Part shown: positions 9,807-20,986 of the stretch, one piece after another
Position numbering within the stretch: the stretch's first letter is position 1
Layout of the letters: each line of letters opens with the position of its first letter
Assembly (NCBI GenBank): GCA_014084085.1
Contig: NPFB01000115.1
Span: 32,917 to 91,080 of the forward strand
From: Hondaea fermentalgiana
Taxonomy: Eukaryota > Sar > Bigyra > Thraustochytrida > Thraustochytriidae
Length of the DNA: 58,164 nucleotides
Reading direction: 5' to 3'
Position numbers and translations under genes: made by a program
Notes under the pieces: generated by a model
Database searches by the model: none
Seen by the model: only the letters and a program-made list of their open reading frames with translations
Told to the model about the DNA's origin: nothing

Positions 9807-11357
9807 ATGAGCAACATCCTGCGGAGAGGAGTAGCACTCTGCGCGATTCTCGTGCTGGCTTTGAGCACCACTCTAGACGCCACCGCACCCAACATTGTCG
9901 TCTTTTACGCCGATGACCAAGGGTATGGCGACCATCCCTTTAACAACCCAGACATTCTGGATATGCCAAACTTTCGACGCATTACAGCGGCTGGCACGAC
10001 CTTTTCCGACGGCCACAGCGCAAGCGCAGTCTGCACCCCGTCAAGATACGGTCTACTGTCCGGGCGCAGCTCTCATCGCGCGCTCGCAAGAGGAGGCGTC
10101 GTTCGAAAACCTGACAAGGGATCCATTTTCGATGAGGATGAGCGCAACAAAACCCTGCCCGCCATTCTTTCCGAAGCAGGCTACGGCACATACATGGTCG
10201 GCAAGTGGCATTTGGGCCAGGATATGCCTGGCAAGACATTCGACAGAGACTTTTCCGAGGCCATCGAAAGGGGCCCCCAAGATTTTGGCTTCGATCACAG
10301 CTTTTGGGTTTCGACATCCCCGAACGGGCCCTTCCAAGCCCTTATCGAGGACGATCACTGCACAGAGGCAGCAGACATGTGGGTAAAGAGATCCAAGTCA
10401 CCAGGAAGAGTGGTTATCAAGGCTGATCGCAAATTGAGGACCACTGTCTTGGAACGGCCGTACAAGGCTGCAAACGAAGTTTCCAAGAAGAAGCTCAAGT
10501 CCGGGGTCGAAATTTCCGCAAGTTTCGACGTGCCGTACCTCATGAGCAACTTTACAGCTCAGGCATTGGGCTACCTCGACCAGCACATGAAGACGCGGCC
10601 TTTGGATCCCTTTTTCCTCTATTTTGCGGCGACCATTCCCCATCTTCCCGTTACGGCGCACCCCGACTTTGCAGGCAAGAGCGACTTTGGGCTCTGGGCC
10701 GACATGTACAATGAGCTCGACTTTCGGGCAGGGCAGATTCTTGACGCGCTCGAAGCCCACAGCGTCCAAGACAACACGCTATTTATATGGAGCTCCGATA
10801 ATGGGCCTGAAAACATCTACAGCAAGCTCCAAAAGTATGGTTACGATGCCCAAAACGGCCTGCGCGACAATAAGCGCTCTTTTTACGAAGGAGGCCATCG
10901 TGTGCCCATGATCATGCAATGGCCTGGAGTCATTGCTCCGGGGACCACGATGAACCTTCCTGTGTCGCAGGTCGACTTCTTTGCTACCTTTGCCGAGCTT
11001 GCCGCAGTCACTTTTGACGGGTCCGTCATGGCCCAGGACAGTTCTAGCTTTGCGCATGAACTCCACGGCACGTCTGGTGGCTCCAGGCATATGTTTCCGC
11101 TTGTGGCCGAGGATAAGAATGCAGTCATCAGCATGCGCTTTGGCAACCTCAAGTTTGTCCCCGAGAAGGAAATGTGTTTCAACCTTGATGTGGATCTCGC
11201 TGAGACCAAGAACATCTGGAAAAAGATTGCGAAGCAGCATCAAAAGTACCTCAAATCGATCGTCAAGAGCCTCGAAAAGGATGAACTCTATCTCAACGAG
11301 ATTTCTTCCGAAAAGGAGGAGTATCAGGCCCTCTTTTCGGGCGACATCTTCAAGTAA
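9807..11357 (+). CDS. Secreted sulfatase, copy 2
   Basis: This 516-residue sulfatase is the tandem paralog of the gene at 6870. The order of motifs is the same: an N-terminal signal peptide (about 1-26), FYADDQG, CTPSR with the predicted formylglycine precursor Cys76, GKWHLGQD, the HPDFAG segment and SSDNGPEN. Alignment to copy 1 needs almost no gaps, and both end in the same DIFK tetrapeptide, so the pair arose by duplication. Differences are scattered and mostly conservative, which suggests that both copies are functional. The start ATG follows an A-rich leader (AGGAAAATGA). It should be secreted or lumenal and may act with copy 1 on sulfated polysaccharides. Confidence 0.95.
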   Translation: MSNILRRGVALCAILVLALSTTLDATAPNIVVFYADDQGYGDHPFNNPDILDMPNFRRITAAGTTFSDGHSASAVCTPSRYGLLSGRSSHRALARGGVVRKPDKGSIFDEDERNKTLPAILSEAGYGTYMVGKWHLGQDMPGKTFDRDFSEAIERGPQDFGFDHSFWVSTSPNGPFQALIEDDHCTEAADMWVKRSKSPGRVVIKADRKLRTTVLERPYKAANEVSKKKLKSGVEISASFDVPYLMSNFTAQALGYLDQHMKTRPLDPFFLYFAATIPHLPVTAHPDFAGKSDFGLWADMYNELDFRAGQILDALEAHSVQDNTLFIWSSDNGPENIYSKLQKYGYDAQNGLRDNKRSFYEGGHRVPMIMQWPGVIAPGTTMNLPVSQVDFFATFAELAAVTFDGSVMAQDSSSFAHELHGTSGGSRHMFPLVAEDKNAVISMRFGNLKFVPEKEMCFNLDVDLAETKNIWKKIAKQHQKYLKSIVKSLEKDELYLNEISSEKEEYQALFSGDIFK

Positions 11358-11989
11358 CCTAGCAAGCTCACGAATCCATGTGTTTTTCTGTGTTGTTCAA
11401 ACGCGCTCGACATCAAGTTCGCGGGGACTGCCTGCGCGACCAACTCTCTTTTGTTCTTTTTCCTTTTTCTTGTTTCGTCTCGCCAGCAACGCGAAGCGAA
11501 CTCGCTCCGCCAAGTACAAGTCTTTTCTTTTTGGTAGACAGCAAGCTTGGGGACCCCATCGAGTCTCTCCACTCTCCACAGAGCGGTGCGGGTTTTTCAC
11601 GCGCGTCCAAAGTGGGGCCAAGTCTGCCCGTCCCATTCCCAAACTCCCGCCAGGGCATGCACATGCTGCAAGGACGACCCGAAGAGATGATGCTCTGCAG
11701 CCCGCCCCGCTCCGGCGAGGCCGCGGCTCCCCAGACAGGACCGTAGCCCTCGCCTAGGCCGCGCCTAGGCTCCAAGGAGCCCCGAGCGCAGAAATTAACG
11801 CCGCTCAACGTATTTTTGGGCCTCGCGCTCCGGGCGCCCGACGCACGCCGCGCATGCTCGCCGCGCGGAGCGGCGCGCGCAGGGCGTGCGCGCCGGCGGC
11901 GGCAGTCCGCGAGCGGAGGGCCGGCCATGAAGCGGCTGCGGTCGCCCGGGCCGCGCGCGGCGCGCGGCGGCCTGCCTGAGATCGGCAGG

Positions 11990-12089
11990 NNNNNNNNNNN
12001 NNNNNNNNNNNNNNNNNNNNNNNNNNNNNNNNNNNNNNNNNNNNNNNNNNNNNNNNNNNNNNNNNNNNNNNNNNNNNNNNNNNNNNNNN
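11990..12089. other. Assembly gap, 100 N
   Basis: Exactly 100 undetermined bases sit inside GC-rich sequence. Such a round number usually marks a gap of unknown real length. Confidence 0.98.
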
Positions 12090-13199
12090 CATCCTCGCCG
12101 CCGGCTGCGCCCCGCGCCTCGCGAGCGCCAGTGCGCGCAGCATCTCTCCCGCGCCGCGCCTCGCTCTCTCCGCTCGCTCGCTGCGCTCTCTCGCTCCGGG
12201 CGCACTCTGCTGCTGCTGCTGCTCGCGCGAGCGGGTCTGCCCGACCGCGCCTGCGCCTGCGCCCTGCGCCGCCGGCGTCGTCGCCCCACACAGGCAGACC
12301 TCACGCCGCAGACTGGTTTAAAACGCCCGCCCAGTCGGCAATCCCCCGCCCAAACACAAACAAACGGACGACACACAGGCAACAATCAGCTCCCGCAAGC
12401 AAAGCCCCAGCAGTACAAACTCCACCAACCAAGGCAAAAATATCCTCGCCTCGCCGCCCGCTACGCAAGCAAGCAACCAGGCAGCCAAGCTCGGCCGGCC
12501 CTCCGCTCCTTCTCCGCGCGGGCGGCAGCCAGGCCAGCTGCAGCAGCAGGCGGCAGGATGGATCGGTCTCCGCGTCGTTGCGGCCAGAGGCCTCGCGCTC
12601 CCAAATCGAGGTCTCTCTTTCCCACTGCAGCTAACTAACTAACCACGGCGAGGGCCACGGAGGAGGGAGAAACAAAGAACGCGGCAGACTCGCATCAGGC
12701 TGCCTGCCAGGGCGCGGAAGCAGCGGCAGCTGCGCACGCCGCGCGAAAAGGCCCCTCGGGCGGCGGCGAAACACAAATTTCGGGCCAGGGCAGCGGCCGC
12801 GCGGCGACGACGCGGGCGAGCGCGGGCTCGTTCGACGGGCGCGGATGTGACGCGACGCGCCGCGCTCGCCTCGCGCGCGAGGTGCCATCGGTCGATCGAG
12901 GTGACGGCGATGTCACGTCGTGTCATGCGCGATGCCGTGCGATGCCATGCGAGGCGGGTGCGGTCGGTCGATCACCTGTGCCGCGGGTCTTTGCGAGCGT
13001 GGCCACGCGTGTCGGGATGTGCGTGGCATATCGCGGTGACGCATGGGAGGGAAAGATTTGAACGAGAGAACCGCGGCGGCGCGTGCGAATGACCGGGAGG
13101 GGAGCGCGACACCTCGCGAGCAGCAGCGGTAGCAGCAGCGGCAAGGGGCCAGCGGCACGGGCACGTAGCGCCGCGCAGCGTTGCGCTCTCATCATGGGC

Positions 13200-13228
13200 G
13201 CGAGCGAGCGAGCGAGCGAGCGAGCGAA
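13200..13228. repeat. GAGC tetranucleotide microsatellite
   Basis: About seven GAGC units lie in non-coding GC-rich DNA. Confidence 0.9.
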
Positions 13229-13579
13229 CGTAGCCGCACAAGAGAAGTCGGGCGAGGAGGACGCATCGGTCCTGTCCCCGGTACCATTTCAAACCCGCTG
13301 CGCCTGGACAATTATACAAGTTGACATCAGTCTCAATGTTACACCTGTATCTGTAGATGTGCGCTGCAGTTCTACGCGGGTCGACTACGACAGGCCAGAG
13401 TTTATCTCGCTCTAAAACTCGTAGCCTGCAGCGGACCGCGCGTTCTTTCTCCGGCACCACAAAAAAAGCAAAAAAAGCGGCGCAGCTGACCTGCGCTGCC
13501 GCGCGCAGTCGCCCGCGCCTCCCTCCCTCCCTCCTTCCCTCTCTCCCTCCTGCCTCACGTCGCGCCCCGCGCCAGCCCA

Positions 13580-13614
13580 CTCGCTCGCTCGCTCGCTCGC
13601 TCGCTCGCTCGCTC
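13580..13614. repeat. GCTC tetranucleotide microsatellite
   Basis: About eight GCTC units, the reverse complement of the array at 13200, lie about 360 bp away. The two could pair as an inverted repeat. Confidence 0.9.
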
Positions 13615-13837
13615 TCCAGGTCGCCCGCCGTCCCGCCCCGCTGGCTGCGAGGCATCTGCGAGCGCGCGCGAGGGCGCGGCCGACTTGCGCCCTTTCTTTC
13701 TCCAGGGATTCACATCAATGCAAAATCCCAAAACGGGAGACAGCTCGCTACAAAAGAGGACGCTCTCCCGACGACGCCGCCGGCCGCCGCCGCTGCCACG
13801 CAGAAGCCCGGCAGCCACAAAAACAAACACGGGCGCC

Positions 13838-13895
13838 GCCACTCTGCTGCTGCTGCTGCTGCTGCGTAGCGTGCGACGACGACGACGACGAAGAC
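13838..13895. repeat. CTG and CGA triplet repeats
   Basis: A CTG run of about eight units is followed within 20 bases by about six CGA units. Both are outside any convincing gene. Confidence 0.85.
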
Positions 13896-14942
13896 GACGA
13901 GGAGGAGCGGAGCCCGTCCATGGCACGGGGCCGAAGCGAAGACGGCGGAGCGGCGGCTGCGGCTGTGCAGGTCCAGCAGCAGCTGCAGCTGCAGCTGCAG
14001 CAGCAGCTTGCCTGCACTGCCGGCAGAGTTCCGCATGCGCATCACCACTGGCACCGGGACTGTGTGGCATTTTTTTTTTTTTTTGGCGGCTTTCCCGAAA
14101 TTTGGGGTTGCGCATAAAGGGGTTGCGCGAAATAAATTGAGGTCGCGGAAAAATTGGGGTCCTGCAAGCGGAGACTCGGAACGGGGGTTGCGCAGAACTA
14201 GTTACGGGAAACTAGATTTTGCACAACGTGGCACTGGGAGTCAGTCAGAGTGAGCGAGTGATCAGTAACCGCGGAGGCAGCTCTAGCCAGACGAAGGCCG
14301 TTGAGAAAAGCCTGCGTCCCACGAGCGCGCCACGTAACAAAAGCAGGCAGCTCCCTCATCGCGAGCTTCGTCTGGGCCTCGGGCTCTGCCTCTGCAGCTG
14401 CAACTGCAGCCAGCAGCTCAGCAGCGCGGCGGAGAACTCGCTCAAACTGCTACCTACCCTGATCCCGACATGGGCCTCTTCTCGCGAATACACAGCTGCT
14501 GCAGCTGTGTATGCTTCCCTCCGATGAGTCGTGTCGCCGACGCCCGCACCGTGCGGCGTCCGCTGCCGGCACGATGCTCTCTTTTTCCAACCAGTTGACC
14601 GTGCGTGCCGCAAAAGAGCTTGCTGGTGTGGACAACAAACCAAGAATCCATCCATCAACACGTGGCAAGCCCCAACAAGCCAAGAAAAAGAGAGGCGAAG
14701 TCCGCCCCGGGCCCCGCGCACCGGTCTGCTTCGCGTCGCGACGGACCTTTGACGGTGTATACAACGACAGCGACGTCCGGGGACGTATTCGGGCCCACGA
14801 CAATCGACCAAGAAAGGCGCCGAAGGGGATCGGCGTGACGGGTGACAGGACGTGTACCGCACTGGCGTGGCGTGGCGTGGTGGCGTGACAGAGTGCTCTG
14901 CTCAACTCAGGCTGCTCTGCACTTCTCTGCTCTGCTCAGCGC

Positions 14943-14972
14943 AGCTCAGCTCAGCTCAGCTCAGCTCAGCTC
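14943..14972. repeat. AGCTC pentanucleotide repeat
   Basis: About six units of AGCTC occur in tandem, about 300 bp before the start of the BTB gene. Confidence 0.9.
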
Positions 14973-15275
14973 GTCGGTCGGTCAATCAGTCGGCGACTGC
15001 AAGCACCCTGGCGACACCCTGGCCGGGTTGTTTTGCTCCTGACAGAGACCGCAAAGGCAGACTCTTTTTCGCGCACGCGTCTCTTGCTTCGGCCACCCGA
15101 CGAGTGTCCGCAGCCCCCCCTCCCCGCGCACGCGCGCGCCCGCGCAGGTAGGGACGCCCTGTCCGAGCCGTGCCGTTTTCAGCCCTCGCTCCGACACCCC
15201 TCCCTGCCTGCACAAGCAAGCCAGCCCACCCGGAACTCGCTCGGGTTGGCAGAGCCCAGACGGGCGGCACGCGAA

Positions 15276-16916
15276 ATGCACAACGCCCATACGGAGGAGA
15301 AGGACGACCCGCGAGTCGAGGAGGACCGCGACGTAGTTGTCGTAGAAGGCGCAGCCGGCAACAACAGTGGCCAGACGGGCATGGAGAGCTCCAACGACGC
15401 GAACAGCGTGGCCGCCGCCGCCGCCGCCGCCGCCGCAGCAAACAATAGCTTTCTCGCTCGCGACCGCGAAAACGTGACGAGCGAAAGAAACAACAACAAC
15501 AGCAACAACAACTACAACTTCAATAACAACAACAGAAACGACATCAACAACGAGCGTCGTAACAGACACGGATCCGCGATGTCGGTAAGCTCATCCGTGA
15601 TGAGCGCGCCGGAAACAGACGCCCTGCGCGAGGTGCCCATCAACATCCTCAGCGAGGTCGACGCCCTCCGAAAGGAGCGCAGCCTTCTTGCCAAGGAGAG
15701 ATCAAGGCTCGAGGAGCTTCGCATGGAGGGCGGCAAGCTAGACAATAAGCGACAGGTCATCAACCTGAATGTCGGGGGCAAGTCCTTTGTCACCACCTCC
15801 AACACGCTCGCAGCCTGCAACGGGAGTCTTTTGTACAGCATTGTAAAACACAGCGCCACGATGAAGGCGTGGACTCTGGAGGACGCGAGCGACGCCATCT
15901 TTATCGACCGTGACGGCGAACATTTTGGCTACATTGTAAATTGGCTGCGCGCCAAGGCGTGTTGCTCCGGGTATAAACCACCGCCGCTGCGTATTCGCGA
16001 TGAGGTCATTATTGAGGCCGAGTATTTTGGAATCGACGACCTCGCCGATTTTTTGCGCAGCTGCCGCTCAAGCGACTGCGAGCGCATTGAGCCGCTGCGA
16101 CTGCTCGAGCTGAAATCCATGGGGGCCACTGACTTTGACGGAGCCAATTTTTCCAATGGCTCCTTTGATGGCGTCACCTTCAGCTCCAAGACCTCAAAGC
16201 GACACGCCCGCTGCGCCAAGTTCACGAGCAGCAGCCTACAGCGCGCGCGCTTCGACGTCATGAACCTCGAGCACGCCGATTTCTCCGGGAGCAGGTTGGA
16301 TGGCGCCAGCTTTCGCGGAGCCAACCTCTCTGGCGCGGTCTTTGATGGCGCCTCGCTCCGAAAGGTTGACTTTAGCGGCGCTTGTCTCGAAGGCGCGATG
16401 CTCGAGCGCGCAGAAACCCTGAACGATTGTGTCTTTGCCGGTGCAAAGATGCACGGTATTCTTTTGCGCGACCGTCTCGATCTGCAGCGCGTGTGCATGG
16501 AGCGCGCCGATCTTTCCGAGGCGGATCTCAGCGGTAGCAATTTGCAGCGCGCCAATCTCAAGGGCGCGCAGCTGCATCACGCGCATCTTCAGGGCTGCTG
16601 CTTGCGGTATTCATCGTTGCAGCCTTCCGACTGCCAGCGTCTGAATCACGGCTCGCAAGAGCAGGAGACCGACTTGCAAAATGCGGATCTCTCAGGGTGC
16701 GATTTTCTTTGTGCCACGCTGCAGCGCGTCAATTTTCAGTCGGCCAAGCTCGACGGCGTCATTTTTTCCGGCGCCAATACGCGTGGGGCGCGCTTTGAAG
16801 ACACCCACCTCGAGTCCATTCGGGGCTCTAGCGCCTTGCCGGGTCATCATGGCCCTGGTGCCGCTCACGGCCATGGTTCCATCTTGCCTACTGGCCGTCG
16901 CCTTTCGGCAGGCTAG
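15276..16916 (+). CDS. KCTD-type BTB protein with pentapeptide repeats (KCTD9-like)
   Basis: The protein has 546 residues. It begins with a low-complexity region (poly-Ala near 47-55, Asn-rich near 70-90) and a short coiled coil rich in Leu, Lys and Glu (about 120-155). A BTB/T1 domain follows at about 160-262, starting VINLNVGGKSFVTT and including the FIDRDGEHFGYIVNWLR segment typical of KCTD proteins. From about 285 to 515 are A(D/N)LSG-type pentapeptide repeats, which form a right-handed beta helix. The combination of BTB and pentapeptides is that of KCTD9, usually regarded as a cullin-3 substrate adaptor, so a role in ubiquitin ligation is inferred. The ATG at 15276 is chosen because sequence before it in the same frame looks like leader. 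One region (about 455-467) breaks the repeat with a Gln/Glu-rich loop. Confidence 0.88.
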   Translation: MHNAHTEEKDDPRVEEDRDVVVVEGAAGNNSGQTGMESSNDANSVAAAAAAAAAANNSFLARDRENVTSERNNNNSNNNYNFNNNNRNDINNERRNRHGSAMSVSSSVMSAPETDALREVPINILSEVDALRKERSLLAKERSRLEELRMEGGKLDNKRQVINLNVGGKSFVTTSNTLAACNGSLLYSIVKHSATMKAWTLEDASDAIFIDRDGEHFGYIVNWLRAKACCSGYKPPPLRIRDEVIIEAEYFGIDDLADFLRSCRSSDCERIEPLRLLELKSMGATDFDGANFSNGSFDGVTFSSKTSKRHARCAKFTSSSLQRARFDVMNLEHADFSGSRLDGASFRGANLSGAVFDGASLRKVDFSGACLEGAMLERAETLNDCVFAGAKMHGILLRDRLDLQRVCMERADLSEADLSGSNLQRANLKGAQLHHAHLQGCCLRYSSLQPSDCQRLNHGSQEQETDLQNADLSGCDFLCATLQRVNFQSAKLDGVIFSGANTRGARFEDTHLESIRGSSALPGHHGPGAAHGHGSILPTGRRLSAG

Positions 16917-19900
16917 CCGTCTGAGTGGGACGGCAGAGGTTTCGACTTTTTGTCTAGATATTTATCGCGTAGAGTGTCATTTTGCATTCTCTTTCATTTC
17001 TCGAAAACATGGACCTGCATTTTACACTGCATGCTCGACAACCAGGCAAGCAACAACAACGAGAGCTTTTCTCTGCACTGCGAGGTGTCCTTGCTCACTG
17101 CTTTCTTGCACAAATTATTTACTTCAATGACGTACCATTCCCACGCGCGTTACTCTTGACCGCAAAAGACAATGGTCTCTGATTCTCACCAAATAGGAGT
17201 TGTGATCGCGCAAGATTATCTTCAAGATGCCTGTGGCTGGCTGGCCGGTTGGCTGGCTGGCTGGCTGGCTGACTGACTGACTGACTGACTGCACAATTCT
17301 TTCACCGACCCAGCAAAACCATCTCATTTCGTTTGTCCTCATAGACAATGTCTTGTTTCTATGCTCTTGAGCACCGAACCGTAGGACTTGTGAATGCCAG
17401 TTTGGCCGGTTGCCTGCATAATTGGCAGGCATCTCACTGTAGAACACGTGTAATAACAAAATAGTGACTAGTCATTGCATTTTAGATTGCTCAAGCTGCC
17501 ACTGGCCATGGTGGGTGGTGAGGCCGCCGCAGATTGGCAAGCTTCACACAACCAGCCAACCAACCAAGTAGCCGCGACGTCAAGTATGTATCCAAGGTCG
17601 AATTATGTTTCGTTGGTAGGTCGGTTGGTTGGTTGGTGTCTGTCATTACATGGCATGGACGATGACGAGGCAAGGACGCTTTGCCATCTTGCAAGCAAGG
17701 ACACTTTGCTGTCGTTGTCGCAGCTTCGTTAGCAGGCAAGTATGCCTAAAAGGCGTCAGAATTGCGTCCTTTCGCACGCAAACTTCACCCAAGCTTAGGC
17801 AAGGACGGACGCATCAGCCACCAGTGCAATTGTTCGTCTACGCGCAGGCCCCGTGTGCAAGATCTCAGGCCCCCCAAAAGCATCGCGACGATTCTTCCTG
17901 ATTTGACCGCACGTTCGGGACGTTTATTTCGTCGTGTAGATACGTCTGCAGATCAGACAGTAGGTGCGAGGCCGATACGAGCGGCCCGTTGCCGAGGGTC
18001 GCGAGCCAGAAAAAGGGATCGGAGTATGACGCACCGTCCAGGACGGCCAACCATGATATTCTGTGTGGCCTGGCCGACCTTATGGTAGTAGTTATGGCCA
18101 CTCGTCGCAAGGAAACCAAACCAACCGCCGCTCGCTACGCCCCAACACCCCCAACACGATTCGAGCTTCCCTTTTGCCAACTTGTGTTGACGTTTTCGGT
18201 GAACGCACGGCTTGGAGGCAGCACGTCTTGAGTCGCGGCGCGAAATGGTGGGGCAGCTTTGGCGTACTGACCTGGCCTGACTGACTGACTGACCGCCGGC
18301 CGGCGAGGGATGACCGACCGACCGACCGTCCGCCCGAGCACTAGACTCGCGGCCGCGTCTTGAAGGAAGGGAGCGAAGCTTTCCTGACCGATTCCCATTG
18401 CCGAATCTTGAGAAGCGTCCGGCCGCAGTCACTGTCAGTCGCGTGCCGCCGCGCGAGGCCACTGGGACACGACGCTACTATGGCATGTCGCCACTTGCGG
18501 TGCGACAATCAAGGCGTCACGAGGGTGAGGATGCGGTTCAAGACATTAGCCGCAGCCGCCAGCATCTGCGTCTGATGATGACGGCTCCTCTGTCAATGAG
18601 GTTGTGATCACGGCGAGGCGCAGCATCGCTCACGAACACGAGCCGTCCGTCCCAACTTGGCAAGTGACCGCTCGGACGCTCGATCTGAGCGGCTGCTCGT
18701 CGTCGGTCTCTCTCTCGAGCATCCCGACGTCGATCTTCGCGCGGGAAGCACGGAAAGGAAAGGGACGGAAAGGGTTCTATTCTGCCCCCATGATCATCGT
18801 CCGAGGTAGCACATGCGTCCTTTCGCGCTCGGGACGGCTCGCGCGACGCGATTGAATTTTAATGTTTGGCCGTTTGATTGTCTTGGATCTTGGTTCTTCT
18901 ACGCCGGCCATTCCATGGCGCTTTATCTTCGTTCTTTCGTTCATTCGTTCACTCCGTGCAGGCTGTCTGGCTGGCTGATTGGCGGTCATCGAAAATAGTC
19001 ATCTGCGCTGCCACTGGCCGCACCATTTGCCGAATTCACTGTCAGCCAGATTAACTCGCTCACTGCCAGCGCAAGCCAGGCAGATCACGGCCGTGCCGCG
19101 CTGGCCGCACCGGTCCGGCTCGCCCGAATCCGTCACGATCGCTGGAGCTGGCCGGCACTGCTGCTTCTCGCATTGTATAACAAACAGCGCTGTGCCTCCG
19201 GGACGAAGGTATCGACTGGCCGATCGGCGTTAATAATCGATCGCGCGCGTGCGTGTGCGTGTGTATGGCTGGCTGGCTTGCTGGCCGGCCGGCCGGCCAG
19301 CCACCGTGTCCAAAGCGGCTGGTTCACGCGCCGAAGTGACTTTGCCGTGCTGGGGCGCCGTCCACCGGATACATGTAGAAGTTTACCCTAGCGCCAGTAG
19401 CCCCCGCCAGAACCTGGCGCCCCCCACACCTGGCGCCGCAGGGCCGGCCCAGCACGCTGCAGGGCCGGCGGGCCCCACACCAGCTGTGCGCGTGCGCCAA
19501 ACCACATCTTCGCCCGCAGCGTGTGTGGTAGCTCATCCGTGGGCCGCGCGGCCGGTGCCCACACCCTCTCAGCAAGAAGCTGGCCGGGCGCGCGGCCCCC
19601 GCCGACCAAGCTGTGCGAGGCATCTGTGGGAACCGGGCCGTGCTGCGCAGAGGGCGGGCCGCAATCCACAGCCGCGGTCTCTGCGGGCCTGGCGGGGCCG
19701 TCTCTGCGTTCTCGCGCAGTTCTCGCAAGCGTCCCTCCTCGCAGGCCGTCGACGCCCTACCTCTCGCCTCCCCGCGTCTGCGTCACCGCCCATCGCCGCC
19801 AGCCCAGCCCAGCCCAGCCCCGCGCAGCCCCGCCAGCCTTGCCGTCACGAGAGCGTGCCCCCAGCTCCTCGCTCCCGCGCCCGCCGAGCCGCCGGCGAGC

Positions 19901-20986
19901 CACGCCAGCCGCGGCCGTCCGTGCCGCGATGATGGATGAAACGAGATGGAACGAAATGAAAGACAGACAGACAGACAGACAGGCAGACGGCGCGAGAGGG
20001 AGGGAGGTGTGCGCCGCGCGCTAACTGTAAGCAGCGCAGAGGAAGCGTCCCCGCGCGTCCCTCTTCCGGGCCGTCCCCGGAGAGAGAGAGAGAGCGGGAA
20101 AAGAGGCGAGGCGATGCACAGCAGCCACGGCGGCAGCGGCTAGAACTAACGCCTCGGCGCGGCTCGCGGCCACTGCAGACTGACTTCGGCGCGGCGCAGC
20201 AGAGCGGCGTACGCGCGCAGAGAGGGCAGGACTCCTCGAGCTAGCTAGCTAGCTAGCTGGCTGGCTGAGCAGCGGCCAGGGCAGGCAGCCAGGTCGCGCG
20301 GATTGCCGGCAAGCAAGTGGCGAGAAGGACGTTCGCTCATTTTGAAGGAATTCAAATTCAAACTACGGCGAGCGAGGCAGGCTCGCAGTCCGCCGCCGCC
20401 TTCATTGTGGAAAGCGAAAACCGCGAAGCGAGACGCGGCGGCGCTCTCCTCTGCTCCCGTCTCCTCTTCGCGCCTCGGCCGCCGCCGCGCTGCGCCGTGA
20501 GACTCGTCTCGGCCCCGGCCGCGAGAGATCCGAGAGCCCGTTCATCCATCCGGCCATCCATCCATCCATCCATCAAGCTCCATCTCGCAGCCACGTACAC
20601 CGCTCGCCGCGCAGACCGACCTCCGGCGCTGCAGGTCGACGCGCAGGCCGCCGCGCTCTGCCGCGCGCAGACCCCGCCGTACGCGGCCTCGTCCTCGCCG
20701 GCCGGCGTCGCGGTCTCGCCTCCTGGAGACGCCCCTCTTTGAAGGCGCTTCGGGCAGACCCTGATCGTACGATCTCTCATACACAGACGAACAGCAAACA
20801 GACAAACAGACAAACAGCCGCATACCCGTGCGTGCACACGCCGCCGCAAGTCGCGCTCCGGTTCTTTAGTCCACTTGCCGGGCCAGCGGGCAAGTGGGCA
20901 AACAGGAGGCAGGGCGCATCCAGGCCCCTCCACACGGCGCCCCGCAGCCGCGCCAACAGAAGCAAACAGCGTCGCAAGTGGGGTAA
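16917..20986. other. 4-kb low-complexity gene-free region
   Basis: I see no credible protein in any frame. The region holds CTGG/GACT repeats at 17240-17291, stretches of GGCC- and CCAGC-rich DNA, AGAC units at 19966-19982, TAGC units near 20241-20265 and CATC units near 20550-20575. A TAA in the frame of the giant gene at 20984-20986 marks the left limit of that open frame. The promoter and any leader exon of the giant gene must lie here. Confidence 0.5.
17240..17291. repeat. GGCT then GACT tetranucleotide repeats
   Basis: A run of CTGG units passes directly into a run of CTGA units, as expected when one microsatellite mutates into another. Confidence 0.9.

Larger units (their letters stand above)
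11358..15275. other. Very GC-rich gene-free region containing an assembly gap
   Basis: Apart from the 100-N gap, this 3.9-kb stretch is simple repeats and C/G-rich sequence. Open frames in it are rich in Arg, Ala, Ser and Pro in every frame and look like composition artefacts. Visible repeats include GAGC units at 13200-13228, GCTC units at 13580-13614, CTG and CGA triplets at about 13838-13895, and AGCTC units at 14943-14972. The right end should carry the promoter of the BTB protein. Confidence 0.5.

Noticed and set aside
11413..12634. Long frames on both strands spanning the first N gap
   Set aside because: They pass through undetermined bases and are low-complexity Arg/Ala/Ser sequence in every frame.
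17953..18462. 169-residue minus-strand frame in the 4-kb desert
   Set aside because: It is Ser/Arg/Gly-rich and crosses GACC and GACT repeats; no protein signature is seen.
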